Of a stretch of DNA of 15,868 bases, positions 8,625 through 14,500 are shown one piece after another. The position numbers and the translations under genes were made by a program. Source of the DNA: Salinimicrobium sp964572365. Its GTDB lineage: Bacteria > Bacteroidota > Bacteroidia > Flavobacteriales > Flavobacteriaceae. The stretch is taken from positions 1-15,868 of the forward strand of contig CAZNFK010000058.1 of the NCBI GenBank assembly GCA_964572365.1, given 5' to 3'. Position 1 is the stretch's first letter. The number at the start of each line of letters is the position of its first letter. Under the pieces are notes generated by a model. The model worked only from the letters and a program-made list of their open reading frames with translations. It made no database searches and was not told the origin of the DNA.

Positions 8625-9205
8625 ATACGAATACAGATACTATGATCACAGTCCCCTTACGAATTTTATTGATAGAAGATAACGAGGCGGATGTTATCCT
8701 TACGAAAAGGACCATCAAAAAGATCGTACAGAACCCTGAGATTTGGGTTGTGGAAGATCTTATCGCCTGCAGGGAAAGAATGGTTAATTTTTTGCCCGAT
8801 GTGGTGATATCAGATTATAACCTGCCAACCTGTACCGGGCTTGAAGTACTTCAACTGGTTCAGAAGATAGACAGCAATGTGCCTTTTATTTTCCTTACCG
8901 GCACCGTAAATGATGAAGAGTTGGCGGCAAACACCATTTTGGCCGGTGCCTGGGGCTATATTCTCAAAAAGCATATGGATGTTCTGGAGGAAAGACTGAG
9001 GCCATTGCTGAAAAAAGTTGTCTTCAATATTACCGCGAAAGATGAATTGCGGGAACGATTAAGGGAAAATCGTATTGCTGTGAACCAGATCTATGACTAC
9101 CTGGACAGCCTGAATAGCGACAATGAAGAACAGAAAGAAAACATAAGCAGGATAAAAAAGAATTTAAGTAGATTTGATTTAGGAGATGAAGACCGAGAAA
9201 CTTAA
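8621..9205 (+). CDS. Rcp1-like single-domain response regulator
   Basis: 194 residues. Receiver domain (about 12-135) with the acidic pair Glu19-Asp20 in LLIEDNEAD, phospho-acceptor Asp65 in VISDYNLP, Thr93 in FLTGT and Lys116 in ILKKH. The DNEADVILTKR opening resembles the Rcp1 family of phytochrome-partner regulators. No DNA-binding or enzymatic output domain follows; residues about 140-194 are a highly charged, probably helical tail (KDELRERLRENR, EEQKENISRIKKN). The start overlaps the phytochrome stop as ATGA, and a second Met at residue 8 is possible. The 3' end overlaps the heme oxygenase start by 20 bases. It is the likely phosphate acceptor for the phytochrome and perhaps for the CheB/CheR kinase too (inference). 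Output is presumably by protein-protein contact. Confidence 0.92.
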   Translation: MNTNTDTMITVPLRILLIEDNEADVILTKRTIKKIVQNPEIWVVEDLIACRERMVNFLPDVVISDYNLPTCTGLEVLQLVQKIDSNVPFIFLTGTVNDEELAANTILAGAWGYILKKHMDVLEERLRPLLKKVVFNITAKDELRERLRENRIAVNQIYDYLDSLNSDNEEQKENISRIKKNLSRFDLGDEDRET

Positions 9206-9743
9206 AGAAGCAACCAGGGAATTGCACCAACAGGTAGAAGCAGAAAACCTGGCCAGGTTCATTATGGATCATACTATTGATATGAAAACATACCGGCTAC
9301 TCTTGCTTCAGAATTACCTGGCCTATAAAAATACTGAAACAGCTATAGCGGGTTATATTAAAGGCTACGTAGGGACAAAACATCATGAACTTGCCAAAGA
9401 CCTTAAAAACCTGGAGGTGCCTCAGGCAGAAATAAATTCAGGTTTTTCCTGTAACTCGGTGGCCGAGGCTTTTGGGGCAGCTTATGTGGTAGAAGGTTCA
9501 GCTCTTGGAGGAATGGTGCTTGCGAAAAACATTCCCCATTGTTCAAAGCTTTCTTCAATCCAAACGCATCATTTTTTCAATGGCAACAGGGATAATTTGG
9601 AAGCCTGGAAAACCTTTAAAACCCGGCTTGCAGAACAAAATTTTTCTGAAAAGGAGCAACTACAGGCTACAGAAAAAGCCAAGGAAACTTTCCGATTTTT
9701 TCGGGAAGTATTTCGAATGGAACATGACTCTCTTCAAAGTTAG
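9186..9743 (+). CDS. bphO: Biliverdin-producing heme oxygenase
   Basis: 185 residues, close to the size of bacterial heme oxygenases. It opens heme to biliverdin, carbon monoxide and ferrous iron, using electrons from a reductase not seen in this window. The proximal heme ligand is probably His14 in ATRELHQQVE. The distal-helix motif AYVVEGSALGGMVLAKNI matches the YVLEGSTLGG pattern of phytochrome-linked oxygenases. The chosen ATG lies inside the end of the response-regulator gene (20-base overlap). The next Met is residue 27, past the heme ligand, so this start is well supported. An AGGAG directly abuts the ATG, too close to act as a normal ribosome site, which fits translational coupling. 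Its place as last gene of the phytochrome operon indicates that it makes the chromophore, although iron scavenging from heme cannot be excluded. Confidence 0.92.
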   Translation: MKTEKLKEATRELHQQVEAENLARFIMDHTIDMKTYRLLLLQNYLAYKNTETAIAGYIKGYVGTKHHELAKDLKNLEVPQAEINSGFSCNSVAEAFGAAYVVEGSALGGMVLAKNIPHCSKLSSIQTHHFFNGNRDNLEAWKTFKTRLAEQNFSEKEQLQATEKAKETFRFFREVFRMEHDSLQS

Positions 9744-9744
9744 T

Positions 9745-10374
9745 TCATCGTTCGCTTTCTAATACCAGCGAGATCAACCGCGGCAAATTTTCCTTTTCGC
9801 GGTCATCAAAATATTCATTCAGATCCAGTAAATTAAAACCTTGTTTTTTGGCCGCCCCCAGGTAGTCGGAGATATGGTGTATAAAGGCAGTGGGTTTTTG
9901 GATCCCTTGATCGGTTTCAAACCTGGCCTGGCTGCCCGAATATTGCTTCCAGGGGTGGAGTTCGCATATGTAGAATTTGCCTCTTCTTTTTAATACCCTT
10001 GCTGCTTCTTCAAAAATAAAATCCAGGTATTCAATATGTTCCAGGACAAGGCTGCAGGTTATTAGGTTTGACCAACCGGGTTTTACCGGCCATGGCTTTG
10101 TAATATCGGTTTGGGTAAAAGTGACATTTTCAGCCTCCACCTTTGCCCTGGCTTTTGCGATCATTTCAGAAGAAAAATCAAGCGCATTCACGTGATCGGC
10201 CTTTTTGGAAAGCCATCCTGTATTCTTGCCCGTTCCACATCCAAGCTCCAGGATGTTCCCGTAATGCGGATTAAGAAAAGTTTCCCTGAGCACGAGAGCT
10301 TCCAGGTCCCGCGTCTTATTTTCTACGGAATCATAGGATTTTGCCCACGCGTTGTATGACTCGTCAATTTTCAT
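9745..10374 (-). CDS. Class I SAM-dependent methyltransferase
   Basis: 209 residues, soluble. The Rossmann-fold methyltransferase core is clear: WAKSYDSVE near the start, glycine-rich SAM loop NILELGCGTGKNTG (residues 40-53), acidic LDFSSEMIAKAR for the ribose, TDITKPW and LITCSLVLEHIEYLDF as motifs IV/V, and RVLKRRGKFYICELHPW. This is the UbiE/BioC-like type 11 group. The substrate cannot be read from the sequence. Its ATG lies inside the last codons of the STAS-like gene (11-base overlap), so the two are probably one operon. Its stop is separated by a single base from the stop of the convergent heme oxygenase. Confidence 0.88.
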   Translation of the reverse strand: MKIDESYNAWAKSYDSVENKTRDLEALVLRETFLNPHYGNILELGCGTGKNTGWLSKKADHVNALDFSSEMIAKARAKVEAENVTFTQTDITKPWPVKPGWSNLITCSLVLEHIEYLDFIFEEAARVLKRRGKFYICELHPWKQYSGSQARFETDQGIQKPTAFIHHISDYLGAAKKQGFNLLDLNEYFDDREKENLPRLISLVLESER

Positions 10375-10729
10375 CTGTAATTTCTCTTATCCAGTGTTTG
10401 GCTTCTTCTCTTTCCTCTGTTTCAAAAAATTTTATCGCTGCGTCGGTGAAAGGTTTCATAAGTTGGGTGAGAGCATTTTCCCATTCCTTGTTGCCTACCA
10501 TGGCAATTCTTTCCAGGTTTTTCCGGTTTTCCAGATCGAATTTAAGATCTTTCCAAGCGGCACTTAAACTCCAACCTTCAAAATCCCGCATTTCAAAGTA
10601 CCATCGAATCTTTCCATAGTTGCGTACTTTCTCCCGAAGAATAGGAATGATCCGCTCATAATCGGCGTCATCGAGTTTACCTTCGGCAATGGTATAGATA
10701 ACGTTTTGATCTGTTTGAATGGATGTCAT
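10364..10729 (-). CDS. SpoIIAA/STAS-like protein
   Basis: 121 residues from the ATG at 10729. Upstream in frame there is only a TTG at 10744, which would add five residues (MKKGA). The ATG is preferred because TTG starts are rare, and an AAAAAAGGGG stretch lies just before it. The fold signature is that of the SpoIIAA-like/STAS group: a short N-terminal strand (VIYTIAEGKLDDADYERIIPILREKV), the strand IRWYFEMRDFEGWSL, a helix, then LERIAMVGNKEWENAL and a C-terminal helix ending in EEREEAKHWIRE. Family members are small cytoplasmic proteins of mostly unknown function. The known ones bind lipid-like ligands or act as partners of regulators. It overlaps the methyltransferase by 11 bases. Confidence 0.75.
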   Translation of the reverse strand: MTSIQTDQNVIYTIAEGKLDDADYERIIPILREKVRNYGKIRWYFEMRDFEGWSLSAAWKDLKFDLENRKNLERIAMVGNKEWENALTQLMKPFTDAAIKFFETEEREEAKHWIREITDEN

Positions 10730-10744
10730 AGCCCCTTTTTTCAA

Positions 10745-10756
10745 TGTCTATAGACA
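10745..10756. promoter_or_regulatory. 12-bp perfect palindrome upstream of the STAS-like gene
   Basis: TGTCTATAGACA is a perfect dyad centred 21 bases before the preferred ATG at 10729. The position suits an operator near the transcription start, but no regulator is encoded nearby and no matching promoter box was found. One such palindrome can arise by chance. Confidence 0.3.
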
Positions 10757-10873
10757 ATTTCAGAATAAAAGGAGATTTTGCCAAGTTTGAAAAGGCAGAC
10801 TTAGGTTAAGTTATTGTTAATCTGCACTTAAAAACTTCCCAAGTACCGGAATTCGATCTATTCAAATAACAGA

Positions 10874-11728
10874 TTACAACTTCTTAAGAATGGCGATCAC
10901 ATCTTCACTTCCAAGATCGGGTTCTGCTTCACTAAAGGTTTCATAGGCAGTTTTTCCTAAAGGAGTGTCCAGACCTGCCTCTGTTGCCAGCCTAAGATCC
11001 TTTGTGAGGTGGCTTAAGGTGAAGGCCGCATTGTAATTTTCCTGCAGCACGGCATCTCCTTTGATCTTTACAAAAGGACTTCCCAGTGCACTGTTGTTGA
11101 TGATCTCCAAGAGGTCTTCTGTCCTGATGCCCTTGGAGCCTGAGAATTTGATCACTTCGGCAAGTCCCTGGGTTATGATGCCTAAGAATGTATTCACAGC
11201 AAGTTTGGTGAGGTTTCCGGCTCCGGTTTCTCCAATATAGACGGCTTTCTTGCCAATGGTTTCCAAAAGGGGCTTTACGTTCTCAAATACAGATCTTTCC
11301 CCACCGGCAATGACCACCAGGGAAGCCTCTTCTGCCTGTTTCACACTTCCCGAAACAGGGGCGTCCAGGTAATGATTTTCTTTTGACTCCAGGGCGGCGG
11401 AAACTTTCCGGCTCACTTCCGCAGACACGGTGCTCATATTTATGACCGTCTTTCCCTTTACATCTGCTGCGAGTAATCCGTTATTTGCATAGAATACATC
11501 TTCTACCGCCTTATCATCAGAGATCATTAGAAAGACCACCTCTACCTGTTCCATAAGTTCTTTAGGAGAAGCCGCCGTGGCAGCTCCTTCCTTTTTCAGA
11601 GGATCCTCCTTTTCCCTGCTGCGATTGTAAACAGTTATCTTATTTCCTGCTTTGAGCAGGCTTTGCAACATGGGTTTTCCCATTTTTCCCAGTCCTATCC
11701 AACCTATTTTTACTTTATCTGAATTCAT
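10874..11728 (-). CDS. NAD(P)-dependent beta-hydroxyacid dehydrogenase (3-hydroxyisobutyrate dehydrogenase family)
   Basis: 284 residues, the usual length. An N-terminal Rossmann dinucleotide-binding motif is seen in IGWIGLGKMGKPM (GLGKMG, 12-17). The strand-2 motif VYNRSR (Asn35, Arg36) is the type linked with NADPH rather than NADH preference. The substrate-binding signature DAPVSGS (122-128) and the catalytic-lysine motif GETGAGNLTKLAVN (Lys175, Asn179) are intact. It therefore probably reduces or oxidises a small beta-hydroxyacid or aldehyde such as succinic semialdehyde or glyoxylate; the exact substrate is not readable. The ATG overlaps the SDR-gene stop by 4 bases (ATGA), so the two genes form an operon read from the promoter near 12720. 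Confidence 0.9.
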   Translation of the reverse strand: MNSDKVKIGWIGLGKMGKPMLQSLLKAGNKITVYNRSREKEDPLKKEGAATAASPKELMEQVEVVFLMISDDKAVEDVFYANNGLLAADVKGKTVINMSTVSAEVSRKVSAALESKENHYLDAPVSGSVKQAEEASLVVIAGGERSVFENVKPLLETIGKKAVYIGETGAGNLTKLAVNTFLGIITQGLAEVIKFSGSKGIRTEDLLEIINNSALGSPFVKIKGDAVLQENYNAAFTLSHLTKDLRLATEAGLDTPLGKTAYETFSEAEPDLGSEDVIAILKKL

Positions 11729-12681
11729 TCCTTTTGATTTGGTTTTATTTTTTTCTGAAAATCAGCCTTGATCACTTCCCTGATTCCCTGTTTACAGGAG
11801 GTTGCCTCTATATTGAACCGTTCCCGAAATTTTGAGCTGTCAAAAACATAATCTCGGTCATATTGGTACATCATTTCTACGCTCTCTCGCATTACAGGCA
11901 TAAATATACCCATAATCCTTACCATCCACTTTGGAATGGTCCAGTAACCCGGTTTTTTCCCCATTTGTAATGCTATCTCGTCTACCCATTCCTTTCCGGT
12001 AAATGGTTGGGAAGCGGTGGGCAAATGCCACACCTGGTTATAAGCATCTTCGGTATTGCCCAGTAAGGCAGTGGCTTTTCCCGCGTCGGGAGTATAAGTA
12101 AAGGAGTGTTTGTATTTTGCAGAACCCATCCACATAGCTTTCTTGCCCCGCGAGAGAGGCTTAAAGACGGTTTCTATTAACAGGCTGTTATTCTTTATTC
12201 CGGGGCCATAGAAATCGGCAGATCTTGCGATCAGCGCAGTGAGTTTCCCGGTCCATACTTCCTGCATGATCAATTCGGCGACCTTCGCACGCACCTGTCC
12301 CTTCCGGGAGGACGGATTCACGGGAGTGCTCTCGGTCATTGGCGCCAGGTGGTCCCTGTCATACATGTAGACATTATCAAAAAATACCAGTTTGCATTCA
12401 TGTTCCTTACAGGCCTTGATCACATCTCCCACCAGTTTTGGCCAATGCTGTTCCCAGTATTTATGATCGTAAGGAAAACCTACCGTAAGGTAGACCACTT
12501 CAGAACCCTTAACAGCCTTATCAACGGTAGCATAGTCCAAGAGATCTCCGGCCAAAAGTTCGTCTTCAGGATTCACTTTTTGAGGATCCCTGCTTACCAG
12601 CCTTATGTCGGCAGTATAAGTTCTTAAAGCTTTAGCCACTTCGGTGCCAATAGGTCCGCCCGCTCCTAAGATCGTTTGCAT
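11725..12681 (-). CDS. Atypical NAD-dependent epimerase/dehydratase-type SDR protein
   Basis: 318 residues. The nucleotide-binding loop is TILGAGGPIGTEVAKAL (GAGGPIG, about 6-12), followed by RLVSRDP and AGDLLDYATVDKAVKGSEVVYLT, the layout of extended/atypical SDR proteins. In place of the usual catalytic YxxxK, the sequence after PVNPSS reads RKGQVRAKVAEL, with no Tyr at the expected spot. It may therefore be an atypical reductase or a nucleotide-binding protein rather than a classical epimerase. The stretch TALIARSADFYGPG is the conserved strand after the active-site helix. A C-terminal substrate domain follows (GYWTIPKWMVRIMGIFMPV). It is first gene of a two-gene operon with the dehydrogenase and is divergent from the VOC protein. 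Confidence 0.85.
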   Translation of the reverse strand: MQTILGAGGPIGTEVAKALRTYTADIRLVSRDPQKVNPEDELLAGDLLDYATVDKAVKGSEVVYLTVGFPYDHKYWEQHWPKLVGDVIKACKEHECKLVFFDNVYMYDRDHLAPMTESTPVNPSSRKGQVRAKVAELIMQEVWTGKLTALIARSADFYGPGIKNNSLLIETVFKPLSRGKKAMWMGSAKYKHSFTYTPDAGKATALLGNTEDAYNQVWHLPTASQPFTGKEWVDEIALQMGKKPGYWTIPKWMVRIMGIFMPVMRESVEMMYQYDRDYVFDSSKFRERFNIEATSCKQGIREVIKADFQKKIKPNQKE

Positions 12682-12716
12682 GAGATACGTGGTTGATATT
12701 TAGTAATGAGAATTTA

Positions 12717-12759
12717 CAAAATTAAGCTGTCGTGAATCATGACGAATGACTTAATTTTA
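12717..12759. promoter_or_regulatory. Inverted repeat overlapping divergent promoters
   Basis: Perfect 9-bp arms AAAATTAAG (12718-12726) and CTTAATTTT (12750-12758) flank a 23-base spacer. The spacer contains an inner TCGT (12730-12733) and ACGA (12742-12745) pair. The left arm, read on the minus strand, contains a perfect -7 box TAATTTTG (12717-12724). It has TTC 19 bases upstream, near the TTG consensus, and points at the SDR gene. The right arm contains TAATTTTA (12752-12759) for the plus-strand VOC gene. The two promoters overlap so closely that polymerase could probably occupy only one at a time (inference). Confidence 0.5.
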
Positions 12760-12808
12760 GAGTCTTTTTCATTTTTCCTTAACTTACAGGAATCTTAACT
12801 ATACTGCA

Positions 12809-13300
12809 ATGAGAAATGCTTATAAAGTTCCTTCAAAAACCCGCATTGGTCACATTCACCTTAAGGTATCCAATCTTGAGCGCGCATTAACTTTTTACCG
12901 TGATCTATTAGGCTTTGAAGTAACCGAGCGTATGGGAGACTCTGCCGTGTTTTTATCTGCCGGGGGGTATCACCACCACATAGGTTTGAATACCTGGCAC
13001 AGTGAAGACGCCCCAAGGGCTGCAAAAGGCGGAGTGGGATTGTACCACACTGCAATTCTGTATCCTTCCCGAAAAGATCTGGCTGAAGTATTGCAGCGCT
13101 TGTTGGATACAAGTTATCCCATGACAGGTGCTGCTGATCATGGTGTTTCTGAAGCCATTTACCTGGAAGATCCCGATGGAAACGGTGTAGAACTATATCA
13201 TGACAGGCCCAGGACAGAGTGGCCGAAAAAGGAAGACGGTTCCCTGAAAATGTTTACCCGAAGGCTTGATCTTGAAGACCTTTTAAAGGAGCTGGGATAA
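12809..13300 (+). CDS. VOC family (glyoxalase/extradiol dioxygenase-like) metalloprotein
   Basis: 163 residues, two beta-alpha-beta modules. Module 1 opens with RIGHIHLKVSNLERALTFYRDLLGF and module 2 with GLYHTAILYPSRKDLAEVL. It closes with YLEDPDGNGVELYHDRPR, the classic VOC ending. Probable metal ligands are His17, His80 and Glu128, the positions used by glyoxalase I and extradiol dioxygenases. The pattern resembles Bacillus CatE-type proteins, which act on catechols, but half-length proteins of this kind have many substrates and the reaction is not readable. It is divergent from the SDR-dehydrogenase operon across a 127-base region with a long inverted repeat, so the three genes may answer to the same signal. 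Its stop is 11 bases from that of the convergent rhodanese gene. Confidence 0.88.
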   Translation: MRNAYKVPSKTRIGHIHLKVSNLERALTFYRDLLGFEVTERMGDSAVFLSAGGYHHHIGLNTWHSEDAPRAAKGGVGLYHTAILYPSRKDLAEVLQRLLDTSYPMTGAADHGVSEAIYLEDPDGNGVELYHDRPRTEWPKKEDGSLKMFTRRLDLEDLLKELG

Positions 13301-13311
13301 CCGGAGATCCC

Positions 13312-13761
13312 TTAGTTGCTCACCGGGTATCCTTTGTCGATCCAGTCCACTTTAATGTTATCCCGAAGGTTTAAAAGTTTATGGTTCTCAAATCCCATTT
13401 CATTCAATAAGCTGAAGGCCGGGCGTACGTTGGGACAGTGAGCAAAAGGACAACAGCCGCAATAGATCACCAGGTTTGTATCCTTGGGCAGATCTTTTAC
13501 CTCATTTTTCAAGTTCTGAAGGCTTTCTTTTTCTCCGGAAGGCCCGGTGTCTTTAGAATTTCCAATAATATTACCGGCCCCAAGACTAATAATAACCGGA
13601 ACCTCCCGGTCATCTGATTTCAGCACGTCGGCAAGATCTGCCGGTTCCATGAGCTGTTCGGCTGTCCAGGGTTCCTGCTGACTTTGAGCAGGAGCATCCT
13701 GGCAGGATTGCAAAACAGGAAACATTATTAGGATCAACAAGGCAAAAAATCGGTAACGCAT
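13312..13761 (-). CDS. Rhodanese-like lipoprotein with a cysteine cluster
   Basis: 149 residues. The signal peptide (1-19) ends in a lipobox-like PVLQSC with Cys20 as the lipidated residue, so it is probably a membrane-anchored periplasmic lipoprotein. Residues about 32-149 are rhodanese-like: a short N-terminal part, VPVIISLGAGNIIG, TNLVIYCGCCPFAHCPNVRPA and a C-terminal helix-strand ending DWIDKGYPV. The active-site region is unusual: Cys101, Cys103, Cys104 and Cys109, followed by Arg113, instead of a single catalytic Cys. This cysteine-rich variant occurs in a group of small exported rhodanese-like proteins. Roles in sulfur transfer, redox or metal binding are all possible. The gene converges with the VOC gene and lies downstream of the secreted-protein gene on the same strand, 59 bases away, with its own candidate -7 box. 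Confidence 0.85.
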   Translation of the reverse strand: MRYRFFALLILIMFPVLQSCQDAPAQSQQEPWTAEQLMEPADLADVLKSDDREVPVIISLGAGNIIGNSKDTGPSGEKESLQNLKNEVKDLPKDTNLVIYCGCCPFAHCPNVRPAFSLLNEMGFENHKLLNLRDNIKVDWIDKGYPVSN

Positions 13762-13780
13762 AATCGTAAATTTTGTGCTC

Positions 13781-13788
13781 CAAAAATA
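13781..13788 (-). promoter_or_regulatory. Candidate -7 box of the rhodanese gene
   Basis: On the minus strand TATTTTTG matches TAnnTTTG exactly, 19 bases before the ATG at 13761, which leaves a short leader. No TTG is found at the usual distance upstream, so support is partial. Confidence 0.3.
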
Positions 13789-13820
13789 CTGATTTAATTG
13801 AATTCTTAGTGGTTCAGGAT

Positions 13821-14411
13821 TTAGTTATTATTGGGTGGGGTGACCATAATATGAGCTCTATGGGTTCCGGGATCCATGAGCCAGGGCATTCCCGGCGCGT
13901 GAGGTTTGTCGGGCAATCCTGTAGATTCTGTAGTGGCATAAGGAATGTAGATCACATATCTGAATTTTCCGTCTTTCAGCTCCCCGGTTGCACTGTTATA
14001 ATTTTCCTCACTTCCGGAGAAAATATAGGTCATACTGGGAGCATCGGGTAATTGCAGGGTACCGGCTTCTGCTTCCCGCTGGCGGATTTCCCTTTTTTCC
14101 ATTTCAGACTTACCCTCTGCGATCAGTTCCCTTCCGCGAGCCATAAATGGCTCCAGTTTTTTAGAATAGCAGGAGACTGAAACCCCCTTCTTATTTGGGT
14201 CATCGGCCAGGCAGATCAGGTTGTTGGTGCCTTTTCTAAGGGTGGTGAATTTTCCCGTGGTATCATAACCCAGTACGGTCACATTTTCACGTTGATCTTC
14301 GGGAGCGGCGAGGACCGCAGTCTTGATCTGGATCTCGGCGGGAAGAATATCAGTCTGGGCAAAAACACTTACCGGGAAGATAAGAAGAAACAGGATTTTT
14401 AAAGATTTCAT
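13821..14411 (-). CDS. Secreted protein of unknown function
   Basis: 196 residues. A clear Sec signal peptide, MKSLKILFLLIFPVSVFA with Gln after the cut, points to export to the periplasm or beyond. No lipobox is seen. The mature protein has no domain I recognise. Visible stretches are VLGYDTTGKFTTLRKGTNNLICLADDP, a mid-region charged helix (GRELIAEGKSEMEKREIRQRE), and a C-terminal part with APSMTYIFSGSEE, YVIYIPYATTESTGLP, APGMPWLMDPGTHRAHIM and a proline-asparagine end. There are two cysteines in the mature part (ICLADD and SCYSKK), which could form a disulfide. The gene is divergent from the serine hydrolase (89 bases between starts) and lies upstream of the rhodanese gene on the same strand. 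Confidence 0.82.
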   Translation of the reverse strand: MKSLKILFLLIFPVSVFAQTDILPAEIQIKTAVLAAPEDQRENVTVLGYDTTGKFTTLRKGTNNLICLADDPNKKGVSVSCYSKKLEPFMARGRELIAEGKSEMEKREIRQREAEAGTLQLPDAPSMTYIFSGSEENYNSATGELKDGKFRYVIYIPYATTESTGLPDKPHAPGMPWLMDPGTHRAHIMVTPPNNN

Positions 14412-14500
14412 GAGTCTGAATTTTTTTGATGATTTACTTTAAATGTAACAAAAAACCATCTAAACCGTCACTATTATACATCCATTTTTAAATTCATCTC

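Noticed and set aside
10834..10844. ACTT-CCC-AAGT mini-hairpin after the dehydrogenase gene, with a T run on the minus strand
   Set aside because: A 4-bp AT-rich stem is too weak to call a terminator.
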